Assembly: GCF_000276805.1 (NCBI RefSeq)
Contig: NZ_AKXQ01000021.1
Coordinates: 21,620 to 85,619, forward strand
Reading direction: 5' to 3'
Length of the DNA: 64,000 bases
From: Moritella dasanensis ArB 0140
Lineage (GTDB): Bacteria > Pseudomonadota > Gammaproteobacteria > Enterobacterales > Moritellaceae
A program made the position numbers and the translations under genes. How positions within the stretch are numbered: the stretch's first letter is position 1; each line of letters begins with the position of its first letter. Positions 1-9,654 of this stretch are shown in pieces. A model generated the notes under the pieces. That model worked only from the letters and a program-made list of their open reading frames with translations, was not told the origin of the DNA and ran no database searches.

Positions 1-227
1 GCCATTTGCACAATAATACGCACACTGTTCGGGATCATGTTACGCACTAATGAGATAAAGAAACTTGAGAAGGCAGTTACTACCATCACAGCGATTGTCA
101 TTACAAACGCAGTTTCCATCTTAGTTGTTACAGCTAGAGCAGAACAAACACCTAAGATTTGTAATGCAATAGGGTTGTTCGTAACAATAGGGGAAGTAAC
201 TACTTCTCTTAAGTCAGACTTAGCCAT
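1..227 (-). CDS. nqrD: Na+-translocating NADH:quinone reductase subunit D (partial)
   Basis: Integral membrane subunit of the sodium-pumping NADH:ubiquinone oxidoreductase. Only the first 75 or so codons are present; the gene runs off the left edge of the window (the family is about 210 residues). The visible N-terminus contains the typical [19 protein letters not shown] stretch, a first hydrophobic segment and the [12 protein letters not shown] motif, all as remembered for NqrD. The ATG at 227 lies inside the end of nqrC: the two genes share the 8 bases ATGGCTAA, and GGAGG sits a few bases upstream within the nqrC coding sequence. This indicates translational coupling. nqrE and nqrF are expected beyond position 1. 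Confidence 0.93.
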   Translation of the reverse strand, partial: MAKSDLREVVTSPIVTNNPIALQILGVCSALAVTTKMETAFVMTIAVMVVTAFSSFFISLVRNMIPNSVRIIVQM

Positions 228-993
228 TGTTTAAGCCTCCGTTTTGCAATTTCTTCAAGAAAGGACCAAAACCGCTGTCACCAATCCAGAACTGGAATGT
301 ATTTTCAACACCTTGGCTAGTTAGAGTTGCACCAGATAGTCCATCAATACCTGAAGGAGTCTTATCTTGACCGCCGCCTTTAACTACACGGATTGCAACG
401 TCGCCATTCGCATTGAATAGTTGCTTGCCTTCCCATTTAGCTGTCCACAGTGGGTTTAACACTTCACCACCTAGACCCGGAGTTTCACCTTGGTCATAGT
501 ACTGAATGCTTTTTACTGTTTTAGCGTCTTTATCAATTGCAATGAATGCATACATCGTTGACCATAAGCCACGACCGTATACAGGTAAAACGTAAGATTC
601 AATGTTACCTTGCGCATCTTTTACAAGATAAACATCAGCAACATTTGAACGACGCTTAATACCAGCAACATCGTTACCCGTTAAGTCAGTACTTTTCGTT
701 AGATCTTTTACGTTTTTAAGTTGATCAAATGTCGCTGCATTTTCTTCAACATATTCACCCGTAGTTAAATCTACAAATTTAGCTTCAACAAACTTAGCGT
801 AAATTTCGCCAACGTTCGCATTTGCTTCTAATTTGCCTGCGACAGAAAGTAGGTTAGTTTGCTTGTCTAATGCTTTGTTAGCATTTTGAGCATCACGTAA
901 GCCCACAGCTGCGCCAGATACGATGATTGAACATACTAAACACAACGCCGCAACGACTGTGATAGTTTTCAGTGGAGTTTCTTTACTAGCCAT
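220..993 (-). CDS. nqrC: Na+-translocating NADH:quinone reductase subunit C
   Basis: 257-residue subunit C of the Na+-NQR complex. It carries one N-terminal membrane helix (about residues 11-31) and a periplasmic flavin domain. The SGAT motif at residues 220-223 holds the threonine (T223) to which FMN is covalently linked by a phosphoester bond in this family. The start was placed at 993 (MASKETPLK) rather than at an upstream in-frame codon because a GGAGA ribosome site precedes it and family proteins begin here. Its start overlaps the nqrB stop by 8 bases (ATGGCTAG), and its stop overlaps the nqrD start by 8 bases. The covalent flavin requires the ApbE transferase, which is not in this window. 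Confidence 0.95.
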   Translation of the reverse strand: MASKETPLKTITVVAALCLVCSIIVSGAAVGLRDAQNANKALDKQTNLLSVAGKLEANANVGEIYAKFVEAKFVDLTTGEYVEENAATFDQLKNVKDLTKSTDLTGNDVAGIKRRSNVADVYLVKDAQGNIESYVLPVYGRGLWSTMYAFIAIDKDAKTVKSIQYYDQGETPGLGGEVLNPLWTAKWEGKQLFNANGDVAIRVVKGGGQDKTPSGIDGLSGATLTSQGVENTFQFWIGDSGFGPFLKKLQNGGLNNG

Positions 994-2194
994 TGCGTGC
1001 AAGTCTCCGTTTAATGTTAGCTTGAACAACAAAGTGATCAAATAGAGGTGCGAATAAGTTAGCAAATAGGATTGCTAGCATCATACCTTCAGGGAATGCA
1101 GGATTAACTACACGAATTAGTACAACCATTAGGCCGATAAGTAGACCGTAAGCCCATTTTCCGTTATCAGTAAATGAAGCTGATACAGGATCAGTCGCCA
1201 TGAACATCATACCAAACGCAAAACCACCGATAACTAAATGCCAGTAGAATGGTACTTCAAACATTGGATTAGTATCTGAACCAATCATGTTGAATAGTAA
1301 GCTTGTCGCTACCATACCAATCAGAACACCTGACACAATTCTCCAAGATGCAACACCAGCGATAAGTAATACGCCACCCGATAACAGGATGATTAGCGCA
1401 GATACTTCACCAGTAGAACCTTGCATGTTACCAAGGAAAGCATTAGTCCAAGTCAGTGAACTCGTTAGACCTTCAAGACCGCCAGCAGCCGCAGAACTCA
1501 GTGCTGTAGCACCAGAGAAACCGTCAACAGCAGTCCAAACAGCATCACCTGAAATATCAGATGGGTATGCGAAGAATAAGAACGCACGACCAGCAAGTGC
1601 TGGATTTAAGAAGTTCTTACCTGTACCACCGAATACTTCTTTAGCGATTACAACACCAAAAGTAATACCGATAGCCGCTTGCCATAATGGAATGTTAGCA
1701 GGCAGGATAAGTGCAAATAGGATAGATGTTACGAAGAAACCTTCATTCACTTCATGCTTACGCACTGCAGCAAATAACACTTCCCAGAAACCACCAACCA
1801 CAAACACTGTTGCGTAAATAGGTAAGAAGTAAACCGCACCATATAGCATATTTGCTATAACGCCAGCGCCTTCACCCATAGTCACACCAAGCGCACTTAG
1901 TATAGCTACATGCCAATCGTCAAATGCGATACCTGCACCTGATGCAATAGCCGTGTTTGCTTGAGCACCAATGTTGTACATGCCCCAGAAAACCATCGGC
2001 AATGCACACATCCACACTAAAATCATAATACGTTTTAAATCGATATTATCACGTACGTGTGTTTTACCTTTTGTCACAAAACCTGGTGTAAATAAACCGG
2101 TTGCAACCGCTTCATACAAGGCAAACCATTTTGCGTGTTTACCACCTGGTTCGAAGTGATGTTCCATCCCTTCGATATAATTCTTAAGACCCAT
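986..2194 (-). CDS. nqrB: Na+-translocating NADH:quinone reductase subunit B
   Basis: 402-residue multi-spanning membrane subunit, with about ten hydrophobic segments, that forms the core of the sodium pump. The FSGAT motif ends at T230, the expected covalent FMN attachment site (T236 in Vibrio cholerae). The N-terminal region with [20 protein letters not shown] and the motif MATDPVSAS near the C-terminus are typical. It starts 2 bases after the nqrA stop and ends inside the nqrC start, so the operon is tightly packed. Length matches the family (about 410). Confidence 0.96.
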   Translation of the reverse strand: MGLKNYIEGMEHHFEPGGKHAKWFALYEAVATGLFTPGFVTKGKTHVRDNIDLKRIMILVWMCALPMVFWGMYNIGAQANTAIASGAGIAFDDWHVAILSALGVTMGEGAGVIANMLYGAVYFLPIYATVFVVGGFWEVLFAAVRKHEVNEGFFVTSILFALILPANIPLWQAAIGITFGVVIAKEVFGGTGKNFLNPALAGRAFLFFAYPSDISGDAVWTAVDGFSGATALSSAAAGGLEGLTSSLTWTNAFLGNMQGSTGEVSALIILLSGGVLLIAGVASWRIVSGVLIGMVATSLLFNMIGSDTNPMFEVPFYWHLVIGGFAFGMMFMATDPVSASFTDNGKWAYGLLIGLMVVLIRVVNPAFPEGMMLAILFANLFAPLFDHFVVQANIKRRLARNG

Positions 2195-2196
2195 GC

Positions 2197-3537
2197 TTAA
2201 CCTTCCTTCTCAATTGTCGTTAGACAATCACGTAGAATTGGACCAAAGTCGTACTTACCTGGGCAAGAAAAAGTACATAACGCTAAATCTTCTTCGTCTA
2301 ATTCAAGACAACCTAACGTAATCGCTTCATCTGTATCACCTGTTACTAACGAACGTAATAACATAGTTGGTAAGATATCTAATGGCATAACGCGCTCGTA
2401 GTTACCTATAGGCATCATTGCACGATCACTACCACCAGTGGTTGTAGTAAAGTTGAATTGACGTGCGCGATTGAATGCAGAGGTAAAGACGTTAGCAACT
2501 GAGAATTTGTCACTACCAGGTTTCATGTAACCTAGAAATTCCTTCTCACGACCTTCAGTTAAAGCACTGACTTGGTTGTGATAACGACCAAGATAAGCAT
2601 TTACTGTGTAAGCTTGAACACCAGATAAAACAGAACCTGAAATAACACGGTTCTCACCAGCGTTAAGTTCACTTGCAGTTAATTCTGTAATTGATGCGCC
2701 TAGACGAGTGCTAATCAAACGTGGGTTTTTCACAGCAGGGCCTGCTAATGAAATAACACGGTCAGTATGTAATTCACCTGTAGTGAACAACTTACCGAAA
2801 GCAATAACGTCTTGGTAGCCAATAGACCAAACAGTACGTTTAGTACCAGCTGATTCTAATAAATGAATATGCGTACCAGCAAGACCAGCAGGATGAGGAC
2901 CAGCAAAAGCTTGCTCTTCAACGTTAGATGCAGCTGATTTAGGTAATGTGCCTTCTGCTTTACAAACGTAAACTTTACCGCTTGTTAAGTGAGAAATAAC
3001 ATTTAAACCATCAACAAAGGCATCGCTGTTTTGATTAATAATTAATGCAGCATCTGCAGCAAGTGGATTTGTGTCCATTGCTGTAATAAAAATTGCTGAT
3101 GCATTACTATCAATTGCAGGAACACGGCTAAATGGACGAGTGCGTAATGCAGTCCATAAACCTGAGTCTACAAGATTGGTAACCACGACATCGCGGTCAA
3201 GATTAGTAATTTCAGCTGATGTAACTTGAGCAAATTTCTCACTTTCGTTACCGTCTACGTCAATCACTACCGATTGTAAGATCCGCTTAGCACCACGGTT
3301 AACTTCAGCAATTGTTCCTGCAGCGAAGGCTGTATATTTAACGCCTGGCGTCTTTTTGTCTTCAAAAAGTACCTGACCTTTCTTAACACGATCACCAACT
3401 TTAACACTCATTGTTGGGCGCATTCCAATATACTCTTCACCTAGAACAGCAACTCGTTTGATAGCAGGGCCATCATGAATTACTTGCTCAGGTTTACCTG
3501 CGATAGGTAGATCCAGTCCTTTTTTTATCGTAATCAT
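2197..3537 (-). CDS. nqrA: Na+-translocating NADH:quinone reductase subunit A
   Basis: First gene of the nqr operon, 446 residues; a soluble subunit on the cytoplasmic face implicated in quinone binding. The start [16 protein letters not shown] is the canonical N-terminus of the family, so the start was put at 3537 and not at the in-frame codon 39 bases upstream. The ribosome site is weak (GTGAG). The C-terminal region with CSFSCPGK-like [12 protein letters not shown] agrees with NqrA. The complex oxidises NADH, reduces ubiquinone and exports Na+, as is common in marine Vibrionales/Alteromonadales relatives. Confidence 0.96.
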   Translation of the reverse strand: MITIKKGLDLPIAGKPEQVIHDGPAIKRVAVLGEEYIGMRPTMSVKVGDRVKKGQVLFEDKKTPGVKYTAFAAGTIAEVNRGAKRILQSVVIDVDGNESEKFAQVTSAEITNLDRDVVVTNLVDSGLWTALRTRPFSRVPAIDSNASAIFITAMDTNPLAADAALIINQNSDAFVDGLNVISHLTSGKVYVCKAEGTLPKSAASNVEEQAFAGPHPAGLAGTHIHLLESAGTKRTVWSIGYQDVIAFGKLFTTGELHTDRVISLAGPAVKNPRLISTRLGASITELTASELNAGENRVISGSVLSGVQAYTVNAYLGRYHNQVSALTEGREKEFLGYMKPGSDKFSVANVFTSAFNRARQFNFTTTTGGSDRAMMPIGNYERVMPLDILPTMLLRSLVTGDTDEAITLGCLELDEEDLALCTFSCPGKYDFGPILRDCLTTIEKEG

Positions 3538-3949
3538 ACTCACATGCACTACTTTTTTTAGGAAGATAAAGAACACTTTTATTAGTGAAAATCACACACG
3601 AGAATACCAATTAGTGAGTATTCACAAAGTGGAGTGGTTTCATTAACAAAAAATTTGGGGTTATTCTAGCACTAATTTAAGATGATTGCTTGCACTTCAT
3701 CAAGTAACAGACTCGAATAAGGTAAACTTTTAACGCTGCCTAAAGGTATAAATATAATCCAATTAAAACAGTTATTTAAAAATATTTTAAATAACTTAAG
3801 TTAAACGTTTAAATAAAATCAGTGGTTTTGTTGCACTGATTTTATTCATATATAACGATATCTTTATTAATTAAAATAAAATCATGAAAGTTAACATTCA
3901 CTCACAACAAGTAACATTTAATCAATCATTTTTAAGCATTAATTTCTAA
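3538..3949. other. Intergenic region between nqrA and bolA with two adjacent hairpins
   Basis: 412 bases without a gene; strongly AT-rich. It must hold the nqr promoter (minus strand), but I cannot pick one -35/-10 pair with confidence. A 6-bp inverted repeat GAATAC-N10-GTATTC lies at 3602-3623, about 65 bases upstream of nqrA. An AT-only hairpin (11-bp stem, 3-base loop) lies at 3771-3795. A perfect 13-bp stem follows at 3812-3846 (listed separately as a likely bolA terminator). No open reading frame here has a convincing ribosome site. Confidence 0.6.
3812..3846 (-). terminator. Probable terminator downstream of bolA
   Basis: Perfect 13-bp inverted repeat (AATAAAATCAGTG, 9-base loop) about 105 bases downstream of the bolA stop. 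The stem is AT-rich at its base and lacks a pure T tract, so it may be inefficient. It would also stop any transcript running the other way. Confidence 0.45.
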
Positions 3950-4261
3950 TTAACCTAAACAATCTGGTGATTCAGGTACACTTTGATCTTGCTCATTTTT
4001 TTTAGCCCATTGTGCCGGCGTATAAGCATGGATTGATAACGCATGAATACCCGCTTCAAATTGAGCCACCAGCGCAGTGTTCACCATACGATGACGTGCA
4101 ATCAACATTTTACCATCAAACTCGGCAGTGACGATCACCACTGAAAAGTGAATTTCACTACCCGGTGGTACATTGTGCTTGTGGCTATCACAAACCACCT
4201 CTAAATGTTGAATATCAAAACTAGCTAATAATTGCTGTTGAATATCGTTACCTAATGACAT
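3950..4261 (-). CDS. bolA: BolA family protein
   Basis: 103-residue BolA-type protein. Family members bind monothiol glutaredoxins through shared [2Fe-2S] clusters, and E. coli BolA affects morphology and biofilm genes. Recognisable segments are HNVPPGSEIHFSVVIV, RHRMVN and IHALSIHAYTPAQW, plus the BolA-type C-terminal tail SPDCLG (E. coli ends SPPCRG). Length equals E. coli BolA (105). It is divergent from rlmG with about 75 bases between the two starts, so the promoters probably overlap. Confidence 0.93.
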   Translation of the reverse strand: MSLGNDIQQQLLASFDIQHLEVVCDSHKHNVPPGSEIHFSVVIVTAEFDGKMLIARHRMVNTALVAQFEAGIHALSIHAYTPAQWAKKNEQDQSVPESPDCLG

Positions 4262-4335
4262 TTAAAAACCTCTTCTTTATATATTTAGTAAAATAACAGT
4301 GTAAAATGCACGATCAACCTTAAATGGAACACACT

Positions 4336-5463
4336 ATGAACACTGAACTATCTCTTGAAAGTACCGAATTATCTTTGTACCGCTACCCTAAACGTAGCGT
4401 TGAGCAACTGCAAGCATGGGACTCAGCCGATGAGTATATTATTAATACGGTTGCAGATTTAACGCTTGCTGAACAATCTTCAGTTCTTATCTTCAATGAT
4501 AGTTTTGGTGCATTAACGTGTGCTTACAATAAGCATAATGTCACTGCCGTGAGTGATTCATGGATCACGCATGCAGCAATCGCGCAAAATCTAGATGAAA
4601 ATGAGTTAAGCACAGAACAGGTCAAAGTCCAAGACTGTCTTGCGGCGTTACCGGAAAATATTGATTTAGTATTAATCAAGATCCCACGCACTTTGTCTTT
4701 ATTAGAACACCAACTTGCAATGCTAAGTCATGTTGTTACTCCAAACACGACTATCATCGCTGGTGCAAAAGCGAAAGATATCCATAATTCGACGTTAGCC
4801 TTGTTTGAAAAATACCTTGGTGAAACGAAGACATCATTAGCGAAGAAAAAAGCCCGTTTGATCTTTGCAACAATCACAGAAACTAAAGCACTAGAAGTAC
4901 CAGCGCCAGTGACTTGGGATGTAGCAAAAACCAATATTTCACTCTCTAATCATGCCAATGTATTCTCACGTAACAATTTAGATATTGGCGGCAACTTCTT
5001 TATGCAGCATTTACCAAAAGGTGAATATCAGCATATTATCGACTTAGGTTGTGGTAACGGTATTATCGGTATTACGGCGGCAAAACTAAACCCACAAGCT
5101 AAAATCACTTTTGTTGATGAGTCATTCATGGCTATCGCATCAGCAAAAGAAAACGTTGCAGCAAACGTTAAAGGTCACGAACCTGAAATTGATTTCTTGG
5201 TGAACAACTGCTTATACGATTACGAACCACACAGTGTGGATCTGGTATTGTGTAACCCTCCGTTCCACCAAGAAAAAGCCATTACTGACCATATCGCATG
5301 GCAAATGTTTAAAGATGCACACCGAGCACTAGCTTGGCGCGGCGCACTTTACATTGTCGGTAACCGTCATCTTGACTATCACGTGAAACTTGATCGTTTA
5401 TTCGATAATCATGAAGTTATTGCATCAAATGCTAAGTTTGTGATAATTAAGGCACAGAAATAA
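4336..5463 (+). CDS. rlmG: 23S rRNA (guanine(1835)-N(2))-methyltransferase
   Basis: About 375-residue RlmG (YgjO) family enzyme that methylates G1835 of 23S rRNA with S-adenosylmethionine. It has the two-part layout of RlmG/RsmC: a degenerate N-terminal methyltransferase-like domain and a C-terminal catalytic domain with DLGCGNGIIG (SAM binding) and the NPPF catalytic motif. Segments such as YPKRSVEQLQAWDSADEY, TIIAGAKAKDIH and NHANVFSRNNLDIG match RlmG better than RsmC. An in-frame ATG exists 12 bases upstream (4324), but GGA at 4327 positions best for the start at 4336. It is followed after one base by yajG. Confidence 0.88.
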   Translation: MNTELSLESTELSLYRYPKRSVEQLQAWDSADEYIINTVADLTLAEQSSVLIFNDSFGALTCAYNKHNVTAVSDSWITHAAIAQNLDENELSTEQVKVQDCLAALPENIDLVLIKIPRTLSLLEHQLAMLSHVVTPNTTIIAGAKAKDIHNSTLALFEKYLGETKTSLAKKKARLIFATITETKALEVPAPVTWDVAKTNISLSNHANVFSRNNLDIGGNFFMQHLPKGEYQHIIDLGCGNGIIGITAAKLNPQAKITFVDESFMAIASAKENVAANVKGHEPEIDFLVNNCLYDYEPHSVDLVLCNPPFHQEKAITDHIAWQMFKDAHRALAWRGALYIVGNRHLDYHVKLDRLFDNHEVIASNAKFVIIKAQK

Positions 5464-5464
5464 T

Positions 5465-6025
5465 ATGCTGAAAAAACTGCTATTAAGTGCAGGTATTATA
5501 TTATTAACAGCCTGCGCCAGTGCGCCTCAGCAAGTGAATATTACCGCTGAGCCAGCACCATTAACAACGCAATATAGCGAGACTCAGGTTACGCTCACGA
5601 GCAAAGATATTCGTGATGCCAATTACCTCATCGCTATTCACAAAGTTGGTGAACCAGCGCAGCTCCTGAATAATCAAGGCTCACTGGTGAAGCTGACGAC
5701 CGCGAAACTGCAACAAGGTTGGGAGCAGCAAGGGCTAGTGTTTACGTCGCAAGCAGATATCGCGATAAGCCTTGAATTGCAAACAGCGAGAATTGATGTT
5801 CAGCAAGATAGTTTTGAGCATCAAGCTGATTCGACTTTAGTGTTGATCATCTCGATTGAAAATAAGGGTCAAACACTGACCAAGCAATTCCACAGTGCAT
5901 CAACATTAACAGGCGCGTTTGGCCCGTCAATGAGTGATTTGGAAGCTAAGTTTTCACAGCAATTGTCATCACTACTGAACGATGTATTTAATGATCAACA
6001 GATCCGTGATTATCTAGCACGCTAG
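5465..6025 (+). CDS. yajG: YajG-family lipoprotein
   Basis: 186-residue predicted outer-membrane or periplasmic lipoprotein. The N-terminus MLKKLLLSAGIILLTAC is a signal with a lipobox ending at C17. The remainder has no known enzymatic motif; length and layout resemble E. coli YajG (an uncharacterised lipoprotein). The start codon follows the rlmG stop by one base, so the two are probably co-transcribed; a strong terminator follows at 6076. The assignment to YajG is by overall pattern and is less certain than the lipoprotein call. Confidence 0.75.
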   Translation: MLKKLLLSAGIILLTACASAPQQVNITAEPAPLTTQYSETQVTLTSKDIRDANYLIAIHKVGEPAQLLNNQGSLVKLTTAKLQQGWEQQGLVFTSQADIAISLELQTARIDVQQDSFEHQADSTLVLIISIENKGQTLTKQFHSASTLTGAFGPSMSDLEAKFSQQLSSLLNDVFNDQQIRDYLAR

Positions 6026-6075
6026 TTAACCACACGATATAACTTACATGTAAAACGTAAAGCAGTGCATAACGT

Positions 6076-6123
6076 AAAAAGCCTCGCTGGTGACTTAATA
6101 TAAGATCACCAGCGAGGCTTTTT
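6076..6123. terminator. Bidirectional terminator between yajG and ppiA
   Basis: Stem GCCTCGCTGGTGA pairs perfectly across a 12-base loop, flanked by an A tract on the left and a T tract on the right. It can therefore terminate both yajG (plus) and ppiA (minus), which converge here. Confidence 0.88.
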
Positions 6124-6181
6124 CTTTTTGCAATGCTGATACTGTTGATTAGCTACTATTCAGCAGTACCTTTTATACTCT

Positions 6182-6760
6182 TTATTTCAAAATCGTCACA
6201 CTTTCAATCACGATATCAGTCAGTGGTACATCACTGTAATACTGCTTCTTACCGGTTGGCTGCTTCGCCATTTTATCAACCACATCCATGCCTTGTATTA
6301 CTCGGCCAAATACTGCATAACCCGCTTGTGAAGGCTGTGAACCAGAACGGTTTAAGAAATTATTGTCTTTCAAGTTAATGAAAAATTGTGACGTTGCTGA
6401 GTTAGGATTATTCGTACGTGCTAGCGCTAATGTACCACGTTCATTACTTAAGCCATTACTCGCTTCATTAATGACTGGCTTGCCTGCAGTCTGCTTGTCC
6501 ATATTCGCTTTAAAGCCACCTGTTTGCGCCATAAAGCCAGGGATCACACGGTGAAAAATAATACCGCTGTAAAAATCGCTTTCAACATAGTTGATAAAGT
6601 TAGCAACGGATACAGGGGCTTTTTCTGGGTATAGCTCAACCGTAATATCACCGAGGTTAGTTTTTATTAGCGCTTTTGTCTCTGCTGCAAATGCGGTATT
6701 AAACATAAATGTTGAACATAATATTAACAATGATTTGGTGAAAAAATGATTTATTCGCAT
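6182..6760 (-). CDS. ppiA: Periplasmic peptidyl-prolyl cis-trans isomerase (cyclophilin)
   Basis: 192-residue cyclophilin that catalyses proline isomerisation during folding of exported proteins. It has a Sec signal peptide (about residues 1-25, ending NTAFA). The cyclophilin core includes FHRVIPGFMAQTGG with the catalytic Arg, NSATSQFFINLKDN and YAVFGRVIQGMDVVD. The presence of a signal peptide distinguishes it from cytoplasmic PpiB. Phe in YAVFG, where eukaryotic cyclophilins have Trp, is typical of bacterial members that bind cyclosporin poorly. Monocistronic by context. Confidence 0.92.
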   Translation of the reverse strand: MRINHFFTKSLLILCSTFMFNTAFAAETKALIKTNLGDITVELYPEKAPVSVANFINYVESDFYSGIIFHRVIPGFMAQTGGFKANMDKQTAGKPVINEASNGLSNERGTLALARTNNPNSATSQFFINLKDNNFLNRSGSQPSQAGYAVFGRVIQGMDVVDKMAKQPTGKKQYYSDVPLTDIVIESVTILK

Positions 6761-6991
6761 GATGTAACTTCCATTCAGTTATAAAAATAAGCGTATTACT
6801 AGCACTATATCAGATGTTTGCTCTACATATCCATGCCACCTCAAATGTACAATCAATAGCTTAGCAATTGTTGACGGAACTGATGACATAAATATGAAGT
6901 TTTTTTCATTTTTAAGTTAAACGCCTATTAAACCAATATTTGAGATCATTCACACTTTCCCCATAAATACGCATTAACAATACGCTAATGG

Positions 6992-7019
6992 CTGACAGTT
7001 ACATTTTTTAGTCTAGGAT
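6992..7019 (+). promoter_or_regulatory. Candidate sigma-70 promoter for the gene at 7052
   Basis: CTGACA and TAGGAT hexamers separated by 16 bases, about 33 bases upstream of the start codon. Five of six and four of six consensus matches. Confidence 0.35.
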
Positions 7020-7051
7020 TAAAGTTGGTACTAACAAATGAGGAGATTTGC

Positions 7052-7393
7052 ATGGAAGCGAAAAAGTTCATTGACGATAAATCTGGCATTTTAGCCGAAT
7101 ACCTAGACTTTTTTCTTATGAAGAAACTGACTTATTCACAATTAAACCATTTCCTGTGGGACACATTACGGGAATGGGACAATTTAGATATTTATGATGA
7201 GTCTACCGATAGTTGTAAGGAACAAGTTTTTTGGTTCCTGCTATTTGAGCTAAAAAGTTGGTCAAGCCAACAGATTTTTGCCAATCGTATATTGCGCCAA
7301 CAACTACACACGGGTGCTTTATTTCTACAAGGTCAAGGTGTTAAACCATACAACTGTATTGGCATTAGACCTATAACGGAATACTTGGACTAA
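7052..7393 (+). CDS. Conserved-type hypothetical protein, 113 residues
   Basis: I do not recognise a characterised family. The start at 7052 (MEAKKFIDD) is chosen because GAGGAG sits 7 bases upstream; an in-frame codon at 7025 lacks such a site. The product is soluble-looking, acidic in the first half and rich in aromatic residues (LNHFLWDTLREWD, EQVFWFLLFELKSW). The amphipathic pattern suggests an all-helical fold. No signal peptide or membrane segment is seen. Monocistronic between ppiA (divergent) and ampG; the coding pattern and ribosome site support a real gene. Confidence 0.7.
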   Translation: MEAKKFIDDKSGILAEYLDFFLMKKLTYSQLNHFLWDTLREWDNLDIYDESTDSCKEQVFWFLLFELKSWSSQQIFANRILRQQLHTGALFLQGQGVKPYNCIGIRPITEYLD

Positions 7394-7438
7394 CTTTGCT
7401 ATTACGAACGGTAATAATTAATAGTTAATAGTTAAACC

Positions 7439-7465
7439 AAGCCCAGTTTGTTGTCGGGCTTATTA
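7439..7465 (+). terminator. Weak terminator-like hairpin
   Basis: AAGCCC pairs with GGGCTT over an 11-base loop, followed only by ATTAAAT. A short stem and a poor T tract make this a weak call. Confidence 0.3.
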
Positions 7466-7512
7466 AATCCACAAAAATACGGTAGTATCAGCAAACACTT
7501 ACGTTAGATGGA

Positions 7513-8901
7513 TTGCTGACATTGCCGACTATTCTTCAAACCTTATCAATTTACCTTAATCCCCGTGTACTATTTATGGGATTGTTTGGTTTCTCTTCTG
7601 GATTACCTATCCTTCTGGTTTTCTCGACATTGTCGTTTTGGCTACGTGAAGCAGGCGTTGAGCGTGCCAGCATTGGTTTCTTTAGCTGGATAGCCCTTGC
7701 TTATGGTTTTAAATGGGCTTGGTCACCGCTGATCGACCAGATCCAATTACCTTGGTTACACAACAAACTAGGGCGTCGTCGAAGCTGGCTACTATTTACC
7801 CAAATCATGATCATTGCCATGCTGATGATTATGGCCACCCAAGATCCACAACAAAGCGTGATCTTATTCATTATCGCGTCATTGGGCTTGGCGCTTTTCT
7901 CTGCCACCCAAGATATCGCGGTAGATGCGTTTCGAATAGAAAGTGCCGATACTCACTTACAAGGGGCAATGGCGGCCACTTACATGACAGGTTATCGTCT
8001 TGCCATGATCGTGGCTGGTGCTGGTTCATTAGCCATCGCTGCATTTTATGATAATAGCGCGGTCTATAATGCCGCGGCCTGGCAGTTCGCTTATGCTTGT
8101 ATGGCGCTGTTTATGTTATTCGGGGTGTTTGCCACCTTGCTCTCCAAAGAACCAGTCGCTAAGCATAAAGTACAAGCCGTGCATAACATGCGTGATTTCC
8201 TTATCACCGGTATCGTCAAACCGCTTACCGACCTATTTCAACGTTATGGCAAAACCTGTCTGTTGCTGCTGGGGATTGTTATCACTTATCGTATCAGTGA
8301 CATTGTCATGGGCATTATGGCCAATCCTTTTTATGTCGATATGGGTTACTCAAAAGCAGAAGTGGCCACGGTAGCAAAAGTCTTTGGGGTTATCATGACA
8401 CTAGTGGGCGCAGGATTAGGTGGCTTATTAGTCAATGGTTTTGGACTACTGTCTACTTTGTTACTCGGCGGTATATTAGCCGCGCTAACCAATGTGCTGT
8501 TTCATTGGATGGCGGGTAGCATGGCAACGAGTCAATTAATGGCGACACTGGCTTTGATACTGCCAGAGACCTGGTTACAAGCGCAAGACCCTGCCCTGCT
8601 GTTATTAACCTTGGTGATCAGTGCTGATAACTTAAGTGCCGGTATTGCCACTTGTGCCTTTGTGGTCTTTTTATCACGCTTAACCAATACCCAGTTTACT
8701 GCAACCCAATATGCACTGTTCTCATCCATCATGGTATTACTGCCGAAGTTTATTGCCGGATTCTCAGGGGTGATTGTCGATGCGTGGGATTATTCAGCTT
8801 TCTTCATTGGCACCGCATTCTTAGGGGTGATTCCAGTGATCTTTATTATGGTATTAATTTACCTGCAGATAACCAAGCGCTTTAAATGGATTGAATCATA
8901 G
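7513..8901 (+). CDS. ampG: AmpG family muropeptide permease (MFS)
   Basis: 462-residue major facilitator protein with about 12 hydrophobic helices. It resembles AmpG, the inner-membrane importer of GlcNAc-anhMurNAc peptides for cell-wall recycling and, in some species, beta-lactamase induction. Matching segments are LGFxSGLP-like MGLFGFSSGLPILLV, the ALAYGFKWAWSPLID loop, GRRRSWLL and SATQDIAVDAFR. The start is TTG at 7513 with only a poor ribosome site; an ATG at 7576 would cut into the first helix, so 7513 is preferred. It ends at a strong terminator shared with yajQ. Confidence 0.85.
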   Translation: MLTLPTILQTLSIYLNPRVLFMGLFGFSSGLPILLVFSTLSFWLREAGVERASIGFFSWIALAYGFKWAWSPLIDQIQLPWLHNKLGRRRSWLLFTQIMIIAMLMIMATQDPQQSVILFIIASLGLALFSATQDIAVDAFRIESADTHLQGAMAATYMTGYRLAMIVAGAGSLAIAAFYDNSAVYNAAAWQFAYACMALFMLFGVFATLLSKEPVAKHKVQAVHNMRDFLITGIVKPLTDLFQRYGKTCLLLLGIVITYRISDIVMGIMANPFYVDMGYSKAEVATVAKVFGVIMTLVGAGLGGLLVNGFGLLSTLLLGGILAALTNVLFHWMAGSMATSQLMATLALILPETWLQAQDPALLLLTLVISADNLSAGIATCAFVVFLSRLTNTQFTATQYALFSSIMVLLPKFIAGFSGVIVDAWDYSAFFIGTAFLGVIPVIFIMVLIYLQITKRFKWIES

Positions 8902-8905
8902 CCAT

Positions 8906-8944
8906 AAAAAAAGCCTAACAGGTATCAACACGTTAGGCTTTTTT
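8906..8944. terminator. Bidirectional terminator between ampG and yajQ
   Basis: AAGCCTAAC stem with a 12-base loop, flanked by seven A on the left and six or more T on the right. It serves the convergent genes ampG and yajQ. Confidence 0.88.
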
Positions 8945-9011
8945 GCTATGAGTAACTCAGTAATTTTAAAATAAAAAGTAACTCGTCACTTTAAAATTAA
9001 GCGCTCAGCGA

Positions 9012-9494
9012 TTAATCTCTTTGGTTATCAAACTGGAACGGTTGACCTAGTTCAGCAGCTCTGATGTGTTGCATAACAGCTTGTAAGTCATCACGCTTTT
9101 TACCAACAACGCGCACTTTGTCGCCTTGAATAGATACTTGCACTTTAATCTTGCTGTCTTTAATTGATTTTACAACTTTCTTAGCAACTGCGCCTTCGAT
9201 ACCTTGTAAAAACTCAACGTCTGCACTGCACGTTTTACCTGAAAATTCAGTTTTACCTACGCTCATCGAAGATGAATCAATATTACGCTTAACTAAGGCA
9301 CTACGTAAAATGTCAGCCATTTGACGAAGTTGCATATCTTCATCTGTGCGCATTTTTACTTTTTCTTTAATCAGCTCAAAACTTGCTTCAACACCACGGA
9401 AATCAAAACGTGTGCTTAATTCACGGTTTGCATTGTCAGTTGCGTTTTTCACTTCAACCATGTCAACTTCAGAAATAATATCAAATTGCGGCAT
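9012..9494 (-). CDS. yajQ: YajQ family nucleotide-binding protein
   Basis: 160-residue YajQ (UPF0234) protein. Family members bind nucleotides, and a Xanthomonas homologue binds cyclic di-GMP. Characteristic segments are [12 protein letters not shown] at the N-terminus, [13 protein letters not shown], and [19 protein letters not shown] followed by GQPFQF near the C-terminus. Three ATGs occur in a row (9500, 9497, 9494); AGGAT upstream is best spaced for the last, which also gives the family N-terminus. Monocistronic and convergent with ampG. Confidence 0.92.
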   Translation of the reverse strand: MPQFDIISEVDMVEVKNATDNANRELSTRFDFRGVEASFELIKEKVKMRTDEDMQLRQMADILRSALVKRNIDSSSMSVGKTEFSGKTCSADVEFLQGIEGAVAKKVVKSIKDSKIKVQVSIQGDKVRVVGKKRDDLQAVMQHIRAAELGQPFQFDNQRD

Positions 9495-9654
9495 CATCAT
9501 ATCCTATTATTTATAATGATCTGATTATCTAATAGATGATAGCGGTAGTTCAACCATTAACTACGCAAGTAAGCCACTCGATTGCATTAAGTTACGATTA
9601 ATACAATAAATAAACGACTATAATTATATTAAGCTCCATTTTGTTGAGATTGGC

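Noticed and set aside
1287..1817. Long plus-strand open frame opposite nqrB
   Set aside because: Lies wholly antisense to a confidently identified membrane protein gene; low-complexity Pro/Ser/Thr product and no ribosome site.
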